Source of the DNA: Buddleja alternifolia
Taxonomy: Eukaryota; Streptophyta; Magnoliopsida; Lamiales; Scrophulariaceae
Direction: 5' to 3'
Length of the DNA stretch: 64,000 nucleotides
NCBI GenBank assembly: GCA_019426215.1
Contig: CM033393.1
Location: 27,468,591-27,532,590 of the forward strand
The first letter of the stretch is position 1. Every line of letters starts with the position of its first letter. A model generated the notes under the pieces. It was given only the letters and a program-made list of their open reading frames with translations. It searched no databases and was not told where the DNA came from. The translations under genes were made by a program, and so were the position numbers. Shown here in pieces: positions 9,634-20,868 of the stretch.

Positions 9634-10988
9634 TGATAAGAGGCGTTTTTACGTTTTTTTAAGCCTATGATATGATATTGTTGGAGTTATTTATTGCCTA
9701 AATCATGCCACAGTCGCGTTTAATTAGGGTGTTAAGTGATTTCAGGTGATAAACGAGAGCACACGAAGAAAAAGGCGAAAAACGGTGCACGACACTTTTT
9801 GAAGCCTGTCGACCACGCCCAGGCGCCGAGCTGACCACGCTCGGGCGCCCATCAAGAACAACAAACTTGATCCCTGTTGACCGCGCCTAGGCGCCGTTAT
9901 TCCCGCGCCCGAGCGCCGTACTTTCCACGCCTGGGCGCCGCCGGACTTCTCCCCCAAGAAAAGTACGCCACGTAGGCCGCGCCTAGGCGCCGTCTTGCCC
10001 GCGCCTAGGCGCCGGCGTAACCGTTTTTCAATTGTTTAAAAGCCAAATTTCAGAGAGAAAAGGGGGTTCGAAAATCTGGGAATTGGAGGCACTTTGCTGG
10101 GTTTTTGAGCCACAATTTCATCAACAATTGAAGGGGAAGAAGGGGGATTGAGCTAGAGATTGAAGCTACAAGCAAGGATTCATCATCATTCAAAACTTAG
10201 GGAGTTTCTTTTGCATTTCATTTACATGTTTATGTTAATAACTATGTATATGATTGTTTTAGACCTTCTTGAGCTATTGAATATGAGCTAATCTTGTAGA
10301 ACTAAGGCCATGTGAAGGCCTAATTTACAAATCATTATATGTGAAGTTAATTTTCGTATTAATTCCCCTATTGCTTTGTGTGTTGATTTTGTGCTTTTAT
10401 TCCAATCATGTGTTTGATCACCATATGCTTGCTATTGTGCCTAATCTAGTCATTCGAGAGAAGACAGGTTAGGGTTCAAAGAAATCAACACATCATCCGA
10501 AACTAATGTGGAATTGCTCCTAGAAATAGGTAAAGATTTCCGGGTGCTGTTAGCCGGATTTATCCGGGGAAGCTCTAGAACGTTAATGCGTGGTTATTGA
10601 TTAGATTCTCGGATAGACATATTTAGAGAACCATCAATCAATCATAGGATTGTTATGTGCCGAGACATCGGGTAATAGTTAATTAAGGAGTTTCCACCAA
10701 AGCAATAGGAGTCTAATAATTCGAAGAGTAGCTCACGTATATTGATGCGTAGATTAGGTTGTAGCATGTGCCTTAGTCGTTTATCGCTCTTGATTTTTAA
10801 TCTATAGTCTGTTTCTCTTTGTTCTTCGCTTGTTTCTCGTTATAGTGCAATTTACTTTCGTCCATTTTCATTAATCAAAAGCTAAAAATTCAAGTCCCTG
10901 TGGTTCGACAACCCGGACTTTTAGTCCACTTTATTACTACCGCGACTAGTACACTTGCTATCAAAGCACGTTAAGTATTAGCGTGTCA
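9634..10988 (+). repeat. 3' LTR of Athila-like element B
   Basis: Runs from TGATAAGAGGCGTTTTTACG to TTAAGTATTAGCGTGTCA, about 1355 bp. It is the same LTR family as 7163-8887 but in the opposite orientation, so the two LTRs form a large inverted repeat with a 0.75-kb centre. At 10989 the sequence changes abruptly to minus-strand copia gag, so B inserted into copia C. The 10500-10988 part carries the conserved end seen in all three Athila LTRs ('ggttcgacaacccggactt'). Confidence 0.88.
9816..10013. repeat. Phased palindrome array 4 in the LTR of B
   Basis: Seven units CGCCYRGGCGCC start at 9816, 9838, 9884, 9906, 9928, 9980 and 10002. Pitch is 22 bp within the groups 9816-9838, 9884-9906-9928 and 9980-10002. 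The 52-bp step from 9928 to 9980 is also seen in the solo LTR array (16030 to 16082). The triplet shows that the 22-bp unit can extend. Confidence 0.88.
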
Positions 10989-11353
10989 TGCTCCTTCATC
11001 TGTGCTGAACCTTCTCACACGATAGACAACTTATCCCATATCTCTTTCGAAGTCTTACATTGTTTGATCTTGTTGGACAATGCATCATTATCTCCTCATG
11101 CTAAGTAGAGTGCACTTCATCCAACATTATCCATATTTGCTCTTTTTCTATCATCTGGCATCCATTCTAACTTGGGTTTTTCAACATAACCATCTGGAGT
11201 TGCTTCAGTCGGTCCAGGGGCTCTCGTGATGACTTTCATGATCTGAATGGGGCCATCTGTAATTACATCACACATTTCATTATTGCAAGAGCATAAATAA
11301 GCTAATGCTCTAAGTTTCCAAGAATCATAGTTTGATTCAACCAATTTAGGCAT
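10989..11353 (-). pseudogene. Copia gag fragment of element C (SIRE-like), truncated
   Basis: From ATG at 11353 the minus strand encodes about 78 residues starting MPKLVESNYDSWKLRALAYLC, with EMCDVITDGP and TPDGYVEKPK, followed by a stop and a degenerate continuation to 10989. It is clearly related to the gag of D (from 18841) but differs at many positions, so the two are separate insertions of one family or very old duplicates. The reading ends at the LTR of B at 10988, which interrupts it. The PBS complement lies at 11469-11479. Confidence 0.75.
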
Positions 11354-11481
11354 TTTGTTAAAAGCCGTAGTATGAGATTTTTAAAAGAGAATTAAAGCGA
11401 CTAAGTTTAGAAAAATGGATCTAAACAAGCAAATACGCTCGGAAACGCTTAGGTTTCTACTTCAACCACTCTGATACCACT

Positions 11482-12853
11482 TGGTGGTCCCAAGTGGCAT
11501 ATGAAAGGGTCTAGAAGGGGGGGTTGAATAGACCCTGAAGTCTTTTTCGACTTCAAAAATTTCGTATAACTTTTAAAGGTTTTAATGCTTAGAGAGATGA
11601 GCGCTTGGGTTAGGCGCTACAGTAAAGATAACTTAGACTTAGTGATTTTAGCAATTTATCAAAGTAGGGTAACGCTTCACTTATCAGGGTTAGCACAGCG
11701 AAAATGATTTTTAAAGCTTTAGCGTTCGTTTTGGTCAAATAGTCGCTTAACCGTTTTTCTTATCTTTTTCAAGATAAATGATCAAATATAAAGTCAGATA
11801 ATAAAACTATAAATGACAGTAAATAACACAAGAATTTATAAGGTTCATTGGGTGGTGTATTCCCATCTACATCCTTCTTCTCCTTGAACACTTGGAGGAA
11901 TTCCACTAAGTTGATAATCAAAGGATCACACAGAGGCTTCTACAAAATAGAGGAGGGGATGATGATCTTGGGCTCCTTGATCACACAGACTTTAGCACCA
12001 ATGAAGATCTTCACCAACAAGCTTCTATCACTCAGAAATACTGCTTGTAGAATCAACAACTTCTTCACACAGACAGAGGATGCTGAGGGTTTTGATCACG
12101 GGTTTGTTTGATTTTAGAAAGTTCAAACAACTTAGGATGTCTCAATAATATTGTATGGTTCTTCTTTGAAGATGTTTGAGATATCTATGACTGTCTGGAA
12201 TGTATGTAAAAAGCTTGGAAGAATTTTGGCTATGGAGTTTCTAAGCTTTTTCTAGAGAGAGAATTTCAGCAAAGTTTTGAATTTCATGTGTATGTACGTG
12301 TATCTCTATGTATTTTAGGGTTTGCTGGAATGAGGTATTTATAGGCAATTTCTTGGGATTTGTCCGTTGTACACATGTAGGTGTGTGCCTCTCACGCGCG
12401 AGTGAGTTATACCTTTTTTTTTACATTCCTGAAATCCTGCTGCACTAATTTGATATGGCAGGTTTCAACTCTGAAATTCTGACAGTCTTAGCCAATAGGT
12501 AGCTTGCTCCGTATACAATCTGTCCTTATCATATTTAATGCTCTTATCAAGCATTTAATGCATTTGAATTTATTTCTCGTTGGAAATAAATGCCCGTTAA
12601 ATGATTGCATTTAAGTCCCTAGTGACTTCAGAATTTATTTCAGGTGAATCTGATCTACTTGATCTCTTGATTACTTTGATCGCTTGATTCATAAACCTTG
12701 AAACAGTCCATAGCGATTGGCAGTTGCTTAAGACAGAATCTTCATCTTCGCTTGACTTCAGACGTTGATCTTCAACTTCATCTCTAATCGACTCACCTAG
12801 AATTCTATTAGCGACTCGGTATCTAATACTTAGTCTAAAATCTACAAAGATAC
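11482..12853 (-). repeat. SIRE-like copia LTR between elements C and D, 5' end missing
   Basis: The 3' end (11482, minus-strand ...GGGACCACCA) abuts a primer site TGGTATCAGAG (11469-11479), so it serves as 5' LTR for the gag fragment C. It aligns by eye to the LTR of D (18938-20365) over most of its length, for example 'tcgttggaaataaatg' and 'actcacctagaattctat'. Near 12853, after a shared 'aaagata', it joins directly to the RNase H coding sequence of D; the remaining start of the LTR and the polypurine tract are missing. The frame at 11848-12111 is not a gene. Confidence 0.75.
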
Positions 12854-13690
12854 TTTGGTTATCACAATGAATAAGGGTTGGACCTAGTATTATTCCATAA
12901 TCTCTAAGTTGTTGCCTCATCCACAACACTTGTGCACAACAACTTCCTGTAGCTACATACTCGGCTTCAGTTGTAGAGGTAGCTATAGATTGTTTTTCTT
13001 ACTATGCCATGAAACTAACCTATCACCTAGAAATTGATATATACCACTAGTACTCTTATGATCTATTTTGCAACCTGGAAAATCTGCATCTGAGTAACCA
13101 ATTAGTTCAAAAGGAGAGTCCCTTGGATACCATAGGCCCACATTTTGTGTGCCGTTTAGGTATTTAAGGATCTTCTTGGCAGCAATAAAGTGTGACTCTT
13201 TAGGATCAGCTTGAAAATGTGCATACATGCATACCGAAAATATAATATCAGGTCTACAGCAGTAGGATAACGAAGTGATCCAATGATACCTCTATAATTA
13301 GCGATATCAAACTTCTTCCTACTTTCATCTTTATCTATTTTAAGCGTTTGGCTCATTGGGATTTTTGAAGATGATGCATTTTCCATACCAAATTTCTTAA
13401 TCATATCACGTGTATATTTAGCTTGGTTAATAAATATTCCATTAGGGAGTTGTTTAACTTGTAATCCTAAGAAGAAAGTTAATTCACCCCTCATGCTCAT
13501 TTCAAATTGTTCTTGCATCATTTTTGAAATTTTTTCACACAGACGCTTGTTAGTAGAGCCATATATAATATCATCAACATAAATTTGCACTAAAAGAATA
13601 TCTTCGTCATTGGTAATTTTAAATAACGTTGTATCAACTCTGCCTTTTGAAAAGCCTTTACCAATAAGGAAAATAGAGAGATTGTCATAC
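12854..13690 (-). pseudogene. RT C-terminal half and RNase H of element D
   Basis: Reading from 13590: MQIYVDDIIYGSTNKRLCEK with the YVDD catalytic box intact, then GELTFFLGLQVKQLPNGIFI and GSLRYPTAVDLILYF. A frame change near 13210 leads to YAHFQADPKESHFIAAKKILKYL-like sequence and RNase H (YSDADFPGCKIDHKSTSGIYQF). The last part encodes MRQQLRDYGIILG and IHCDNQS and then stops matching the family, at the junction with the LTR fragment near 12853. The N-terminal RT motifs are absent: sequence just upstream (to about 13690) corresponds to the region shortly before YVDD, and then jumps to the linker after integrase. Confidence 0.82.
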
Positions 13691-15040
13691 CATGCACTTC
13701 AAGTTCACATATCCTTGTTTGCTCTTGATGATCACTCTCTTTATGTACATCAGCAATTCTTACATTGTTATCCAAAGTAACCTCACGAGTAATCTTAGGA
13801 GGTGGCACTGAGATCTCATCATCGTTGTCACTATCATCATCAATGGTAATCTTAGACGCTTGATGGCATAGATCTTCAAATCCTACATTATTCATATTAA
13901 CCTTACTCGGTTCTTGGTTAGCATCATCAAAAACAACATGAATAGATTCCTCAACCTTCGATTTGATCTTGTTTAGGATGCGAAAAATTCATTCCATTCT
14001 TGGCGTAGCCTAGAAAGATTTCCTCATCCGCTTTAGGATCAAATGTCTTTAGGCTTTGGGATCCATTATTATGGATAAAGCATTTAGAATCAAAGACGTG
14101 AAAGTATGAAACATTTGGCCTTCGTCCCTTCCATAGTTTATATGGAGTTTTCCCATGCTCTTTGTTGATCATGCACCGGTTTTGAGTGTAACAAACAGTG
14201 TTGATCACTTCAGCCCAAAACCTAGGAGCTAGCTTGGACTCTGCTAACATCGTCCTAGCGGCTTCCTTGAGCGTTCTATTCCGACACTCAGCAACACCAT
14301 TCTGTTGGGGAGTTCTAGGAGTTGAATACTCATGATGTATTCCATTCTCTGCACAAAACTTCTCAACAGCTTTGTTAGTAAACTTAGTACCGTGATCGCT
14401 CCTTATTCTTGCAACCTTAAGATTTTTCAATATTTGAAGTTGCCGAATAAGCGTTGTTAACTTGTCACAGGTCTCATCTTTGGATGAAAGAAATTCCACC
14501 CAAGTAAATCGAGAGAAATCATCTACTCTATCACCAAAGTATACTTTTTACCGCTCACACTGATCGTTTGAACAGGTCCAAACAGATCCATGTGAAGTAG
14601 TTTAAGTATTCTAGAGGTAGATAGATGAGGTTTTCTCTTGAAAGATGATTTAACTTGTTTACCCATTTGACAAGCATCACAAAGGCGATCCTTGTGAAAT
14701 GGTCCTTTTGGTAATCCCTCTACAAGATTTAGATTTATAAGTTGAGAGATTGTCTTAAAATTGAGGTGATTCATTTTTCTATGCCATAACCAACCCGTTT
14801 TAGATTCATTTTTAGCAACAAAACATGTTGGGTTGTCATCAATTGTTGAACCCCAATCTACCAAATATACGTTGTTTGTTCTTTTACCTTTCAATTTAGT
14901 AGACTTAGTCTTAACGTCATTTATATAGCAACAGTCTCTTGAGAATATGACTTCAGAGCCTTTATCACAAAATTAACTTATGCTTAATAAATTGTGCTTC
15001 AGACCCTCAACATAATAAACATCACTTATCATGATGTTCC
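13690..15040 (-). pseudogene. Integrase and linker of element D
   Basis: 14523-14894 holds the zinc-binding part: WLWHRKMNHLNFKTISQL and LCDACQMGKQVKSSF (HHCC pattern), then LLHMDLFGPVQT, where the D of HMDLFG is the first catalytic residue. 13951-14499 continues with RSDHGTKFTNKAVEKFC (second D) and QQNGVAECRNRTLKEAAR (E in GVAE), and MLAESKLAPRFWAEVINTVC. The short frame break at about 14510 separates these. 13690-13895 is an acidic linker (DDDSDNDDEI). Catalytic D, D and E are all present. Upstream, the frame is cut at 15040 by the solo LTR. Confidence 0.85.
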
Positions 15041-16448
15041 TGACATGCTACAAGCTAACGTGCTTTAGTAGCAAGTGCACTATTCGTGTGTAGAAATAAG
15101 TGTACGGTAAGTCCGGGTTGTCGAACCACAAGAACTTGAATTCTAGTTTATGATTTTCGATAACAAAAGGAAGTAAATTAGAGATTTAACTAAAAAGGAA
15201 AGTAAAATAAGCTAAAGCGAAAGTAAAGAGAAATTAAACATCCAATGTGGAGAGGTGACTAAGGCTCATGTTCGGGCACATGTTGCGTATTGCTATCCTA
15301 AGATCATTACCAATTCATTAGACATAGATTGCTATGGTAAAAGCTCCTAAGGTAAAGAATAACCGATGTCTCGTGATAGACTCCTATACTTAATTGGCGA
15401 TTTCCTAAGTATGTCTACCTGGGAATCTAACCACTAAGCATGCATTAAAGAACTAGAGCTTTCTCGATTAAAATCGAACGATTTCACCTGGGAATCTTTA
15501 CCTATGTCTAGGGCAATTCCTATTTGGTCGGTGATGTTGTGAAATTCTTGCACCCTAAGTCAACTTTCTCTCGAATAATTCACCTAGGCATGATATCAAA
15601 CACATGGTGATCAAGCATATGTAAGGCATTCAACCACAAAATCACAACACATAGCAATATATGAATTGAAATGGAAAACGATCTTATTATCACAATACTA
15701 ACAACATGGCCTTCTCATGGCCCTAGTTCAACAATTTAGCTCATAAAATGCATAACGAAAAAGCTAAGCATAAGATCCATGTTCATAGACAAAGATGAAT
15801 CTAAAGCTAAGAAACTCCCTATGTTGAATTGATGATCGAATCTTTAATTGGAGTCTTGAATCTCTTCTTTCCCTTCTCTTTTGCTCTTTAAAAGTGATGA
15901 AAAGTGAGGTCCCAATACCAAAAAATCCCCAAAATTGACTTAGAATTTGAACCCCCCCCTTTTTTTCCTTTCATTTTTGGCCTTTATACATTCAAAACCG
16001 CTGTATCAGCGCCCAGGCGTGACCTAAATGGCGCCTAGGCGCGGTCCAGGTGGACTAAATGGCTTGGGGAATAAGTTGACGGGCGCCCAGGCGCGGGTGA
16101 GGAGGCGCCTAGGCGCCGGATGCAGAGTCTGAACCGTTTTCTTGTTTTTCAGCGCATAAATTGTATTTTCTTCATAACTTTCTCCACGGACCTTGGATTT
16201 CGATGATTCAAGTTGCCACGTGAATCCCAGACGGAGTTCTACAACGTTCTAGAAGAAACCTTCCTCAAATTCGATTTGAAAATATACTGAAATACTGTGT
16301 TTTTGTGCACTTTACGTCGATTGCAGTGATTTTCCACCTTTACTCAATAAACACATAGATTATAAGCATATGTGGCATAATTCAAGCGATAAATGAATTT
16401 AAAACATAAACGTAAGGGCTTAAAAACATGTAAAAATGACTCTTATCA
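15041..16448 (-). repeat. Solo Athila-like LTR inserted in element D
   Basis: Plus-strand ends are TGACATGCTACAAGC and ATGACTCTTATCA, so the LTR lies on the minus strand (TGATAAGAG...CATGTCA). Length 1408 bp. The flanks are GTTCC (15036-15040) and GTTTC (16449-16453), a 5-bp target duplication with one change. The copia frame continues across the insertion (protease end ...GTVHRGN on one side, MISDVYYVEGLKHNLLS-like on the other). There is no internal sequence, so it arose by LTR-LTR recombination. It is related to the LTRs of A and B but more divergent. Confidence 0.88.
16008..16115. repeat. Phased palindrome array 5 in the solo LTR
   Basis: Units start at 16008, 16030, 16082 and 16104: two doublets with 22-bp pitch, 52 bp from second to third unit. 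Cores are GCGCCCAGGCG and GCGCCTAGGCG. The position in the LTR corresponds to that of arrays 3 and 4. Confidence 0.85.
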
Positions 16449-18841
16449 GTTTCCCCTATGCACAGTACCTATACCTTTGGTTTTACCTTTGGAGTTGTCA
16501 CCAAATACAACTTGAGGACAATTGGCATCTCGATAGTTGATCAATAGATCCTTTGAACTAGCCATGTGCCTTGATGATCCACTATCGAAGTACCAAACAG
16601 ATGTATCATCTCGAGCTCTAGGTACCTGCAATCAAAAGGAAAATTCTATTTCTATTTAGGTACCCATTGTTGCTTGGGTCCTTTAACATTAGTAGCATCG
16701 TTAGTTTGAATTAGAACTTTAGGAACCCATATTTGCCTAGTCTTCATTGTAGGAATACTGGTCTTCTTGGGTTACACATAGTGTTATGTGTGTTTTTTGG
16801 GTGTATAATAATATCCTCAATTATAATCGTAATCATAATCATAATCATAATCATAATAGCGATAATATGATCTAGACTTCCTTGGAAATTGACGCTGGTT
16901 TTTCCTTGGCACTGGCTTGGGTTGCACTTTTGGTGCTAGACGCTTAGCGCTTGATTCACAGTGGTTAGGTTTATCCTTAGCCTTTTGAGCGTTTGGATGA
17001 ACCTGTCTTTGAAAATCATTTGCCTTTGCCTTACCCTTGTCTGAGTCAGCTTTGGCTTTCTCATTTGGTCTCGTACCATTGTCGCTCAGTTCATTTTGTG
17101 TTTGACTTTGTGAACCTTTCTCAATAAAGAAAACACCCTTTCATTTGTTGTTTGCCATAACATTAGATTTGTTTGGTTGTTTACCAAATTTATTACATCC
17201 TAAACTGGTTTTTTCACCAAAAATTCTTGTTACCTGAGTCACATTGTCTAGCTTTCTTGACGCTTTAGACAATGATGAGACGAGCTGTTCTGATTTAGCA
17301 AGTTTAGCAATCAGCTCAGCTTCTCTCTTGACTATTATATCAAGATCCTTTTTCAACTGGGTTATCTCACTCTCAAGCGATTGGTTCTTCTCAATGCATT
17401 ATTGCTGAACTTGCAACTCTGCTTTGAGCGTTACTTTATCACTTGTGAGCGAAGAAATGATATCAAAGTGATTATGATATAATTTGGTGGCATCTTGACA
17501 ATCATTATAATATTCTTTGACTTTGTCAAGTAATTCTTCATAAGAGAGAGGGTAAGATATCTCAGAAGACACTTAATCATCTCTGGCCATGAGAAAGACA
17601 AGCGCTGAGTCATCCACTGGCTCATCATCATCACTACTCTCCTCTGAAGACTCCAAATCTTCAGGTGCGGACGCTGGTTCTGATTTCGCTAGCAAACCTT
17701 GTTAACGAAGGTTGCTCCTGAATTGGTTTCTATCCACGTAATCCTACCTTGAGGGCTTGGATACATTTGGATAAGGGGCAATTTACCTGGTAGTGCCCTG
17801 GTTTCCTGCAATTATAACAAAGATTAGTTTTCATCTTTTGTTCATTTGTTAACCTTGTAGTATGTGGTTTTGAGACTACTGGAGATGAAAGATTATGTTA
17901 AGTATTCGCTTGATACTGAATCGGCGCTAGAGGAGAAGATGCAGGATATTGAGGCGCTTGATACTGTTGTTGTGCTGGAGCAGGCGCTTGATATGAAATT
18001 TGTCCTTGATGCTTAGGACTATTCCCTTTCTTTTCATATCTTAAGTACTTTCTGAATCTATTTAGAAGCGCTAGTTCCTCATCCTCACTGATATCCGAAA
18101 CCTTTCCCTTGTTACCTAATTTACCCTTGATTGATGCTATAAGCACTCCAGACTCAATTACCGGACTACTCACAACATCACTGGCTGAATTCTACTCAAA
18201 CTCAAATGCTTAGAGTTCTGAAAAGGCGTCTTCTGGACTTAAAAGATCCAACATATTAGATTCTCTCATCGCTGTTGTCTTCATAAAAAATTTACTAGGT
18301 AGACTTCTGAAAATCTTAACCACCATTTCTCTGTTTTGCAAGCCATTCCCAACGATGTAAGTTCCGTAACAAGAGCTGTGAATCTTATGTCCAATTGCTC
18401 TAGTGTCTCGTTAGGCAACATCTTAAAACCATTAAACTTTTCTTTGGCGATTGAAAGTTTGTTTTCCTTGATTTGTGTTGAACCGCCACAAATTATGGCT
18501 AACTTGTCCCATATCTTCGTGGTAGTGTTACAAGATTTGACCTTGTTGAATAAGTTGTCGTTATCACCAATAGCAGTGTACAAAGCGTTTCGACCAACAT
18601 TGTCTAGATTAAATCTTCGACGCTCATCTGTGGAATATTCCTGCTTAGGCTTCTCAACATAGCCATCTGGAGTCTCTTTTGTGGCTCCAGCTGCTCTGGT
18701 AATTACTTTCTAAATCTGAGTAGGTCCATCTGAAATGACATCACACATTTCGTCATCATAGGAACACAAATAAGTAAAAGCTTTGACCTTCCATGAGTTA
18801 TGGTTTGACTCGGTCAACTTAGGAACTTTAGAAAATGCCAT
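16449..18841 (-). pseudogene. Gag and protease of element D
   Basis: Start ATG at 18841 (MAFSKVPKLTESNHNSWKVK). TAG at 18710-18712 interrupts after 43 codons. The body continues with ALYTAIGDNDNLFNKVKSC, TTTKIWDKLAIICGGSTQIK and LPNETLEQLDIRFTALVTEL, typical of SIRE gag. A CCHC knuckle, CYNCRKPGHYQVNC, lies near 17795-17840. The C-terminal region includes a coiled-coil-like stretch (17141-17356, KKDLDIIVKREAELIAKLAK) and an (ATAATC)n run at about 16817-16857, which encodes alternating Tyr-Asp. The protease active site appears as YFDSGSSRHMASSKDLL (16446-16631 region, DSG). Several stops and shifts separate these blocks. Confidence 0.82.
16817..16857. repeat. (AATCAT)n-type microsatellite in gag of D
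   Basis: A run of about six imperfect copies of 'aatcat' within the gag C-terminal region. In the minus-strand frame it reads as alternating Tyr and Asp codons. It is probably a slippage product. Confidence 0.7.
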
Positions 18842-18937
18842 GAAAAATTTAAAAGCAACTAAATTTTGAAAAAGGATCTAACAAGCAATTATGCTTGGAA
18901 ATTTTAAAATTTCAACTTTAACCGCTCTGATACCACT

Positions 18938-20365
18938 TGTTGGTCTAAAGTGGCATACGAAACGGGGGGTTGAATAGACCCTGAAGTCTTTTTGGACTTC
19001 AAAAATTATTCGTATTAAAATTAATTTGGACATTTGAAAATGTTGGAGTTTGACTAAGCGTCTACTGAAGACTATTTTTAGAAAGTTTACTTAGACTTCA
19101 AGATTTGAATATTCTAACCAGATAGGTTTAAACATTCACTTCTTTAATCAGTGTTAGCACAACGGAAAGATTTGAGTCTTCTCTTTGAAAGTTTTAGCGT
19201 TCCAAAATGCAACTTAGTTACTTAGCGTTTGATGTAGTCAAATAGACACTTAACTAATTTTCTTGTCTTTTTCAAGATAAAAGGTAGAATATAAATATAG
19301 ACAGTAAATCAGTAAATAAATAAGACACTCGAATTGTAAGGTTCACTGGGTTTGTGTAATCCCAGCTACGTCCTTCTACTCCTTTCTACACAGGAGGAAT
19401 TCACTAAAATGAATCACGAAGCTTCGCACAGACAACTTCTACACAGTAGCAAATTCATGAAGGCTTGATCTCGAGTTCCCTGATCACACAGATTTGAACT
19501 CCGCTAAGATCTAATTCTGACAATGCTTCTCTCACTCAGAAATAATGTTTTGTCTTCAACAACTTCGTCACACAGATGGAAGAGGTTGATGGGTTTTTAT
19601 CATAGTTTTGTTTGATTTGAAAAGTTCAAACACTTTGGTAATATCTCTTTGAAAGGTTAGGTTCTTCTATGAAGAGGTAAGAGATATTGATTTGGCTGTT
19701 CAACGAAATTTCGGCTATGGAGGATTTGAGCTTTGAATGTTAGATATAGATTTCAACAGCGTAAGTGAATAATTCTGTGTATTAGGTTTGAGCTGTGAGT
19801 ATCTATTTATAGACTTTTCTCGGGATTTGTCCTTTGGACACAAGAAGGAGCGTGAGAAGCACGAGGCGCGTGACTTAGTCTTTTTCTGACATCTCTAAAA
19901 AAAATTCTGCTGCACAGAGTGGGTAGCAGACCTATTTTGAGTTAACAGCCAATGGGGAAGGCACATCCGTCCCGTCAATAGTCCTTATCACATCTAATGC
20001 TCTTATCAAGCATGTAATGCATTTGAATTTATTTCTCGTTGGAAATAAATGTCTATTGATTGCATTTAATAACATATTGACTTCGGATTAACTTCAGGTG
20101 ACGACAAGCGCTCAAAAACGAAACACATCCTGAATATAATCACTTGACAGCTGCTTAATGAATGTCTCATCTTCAAAGTCTTCAGACGCTGATCTTCGAT
20201 TTCACCTTGTTAGACTCACCTAGAATTCTATCTTAGCTCAAGCACTAGATATTAGTCTAAAGCTTTAAAGATAAAATGCCTTAACTAAAAATTACAACTT
20301 GATAACTTTAAACGCTTATACAGATTCTAACAAAAGATAAACTTACATATCCTTGGGGTCTAACA
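18938..20365 (-). repeat. 5' LTR of element D
   Basis: The inner end is ...CTTTAGACCAACA on the minus strand at 18938, 2 bases from the primer site. The outer end is set at 20365, where the minus strand reads TGTTAGACCCC; this gives TG...CA ends with partial mirror symmetry (TGTTAGACC and AGACCAACA). Other 'tctaaca' copies near 20400 and 20490 make the outer boundary uncertain by about 130 bp. Length about 1.43 kb. Confidence 0.65.
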
Positions 20366-20804
20366 TGAAACCTATCTTGTCATCATTAAAACATCTAACA
20401 AGAAATTTCCTAACAGTCCTAACAGTATTAATTTATAGAGGTTTTACTGTACTAAGTTTACATATTTTTCCACTTCTGAATGTTTATCTAACAGAAGAAA
20501 CATCCAGGATTGGGGCCATTATGATGTGTCAATATAATAATTCAGGGTAATTAAGTAAATGGTGAAATGACTTTGGGGATGTAATGAAATTAAATTAGGG
20601 AAAATTATGTTTAAAGGAGTAAGAAGTTATCAAATTAATAAACACACAATAACTTTTAACTAACTTTTCTTTTTTGAGGTATATAATTGGTTATATGTAT
20701 CAATTACATCATGGATATGAATCATCAATCAACATATGTCATTAATACTAAATTACAACAGTTAACAACTACCAATAAAGTAAAAAAAGACTCACACACT
20801 GTCA

Positions 20805-20868
20805 GTGGGAGTAGAAAATGCTTAGAAAATGTTCTCACATTTTCATTTTTAAGCATCTTTAGTCCCAC
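20805..20868. other. Imperfect foldback of 64 nt
   Basis: The arms start GTGGGAGTAGAAAATGCTTA (20805) and end AAGCATCTTTAGTCCCAC (20868), separated by a loop around 'ttctca' (20832-20837). Arms of about 27 to 31 nt pair with a few mismatches and a small bulge. It may be a tiny MITE remnant or a hairpin RNA; no target duplication was seen. Confidence 0.5.

Larger units (their letters stand above)
12854..20365 (-). mobile_element. SIRE-like Ty1/copia retrotransposon D, decayed
   Basis: Order from right to left: LTR (18938-20365), primer site TGGTATCAGAGC (18924-18935), gag, CCHC knuckle, protease, integrase, RT remnant, RNase H remnant. Integrase before RT identifies Ty1/copia; the gag and integrase wording is that of SIRE elements. 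It is split by a solo Athila LTR (15041-16448), has lost about half of RT near 13650, and is cut inside RNase H at about 12854. Many stops and shifts make it an old copy. Confidence 0.85.

Noticed and set aside
9742..9957. Minus-strand frame of 71 codons with SGAQAWKVRRSGAG
   Set aside because: It reads through palindrome array 4 in an LTR; the similarity to gag repeat peptides comes from the shared DNA motif.
1197..10013. CRISPR-like arrays (short repeats with constant-length variable spacers)
   Set aside because: The 22-bp rows have 12-bp repeats and 10-bp spacers, far below CRISPR sizes, no cas genes are present, and they lie in plant LTR retrotransposons.
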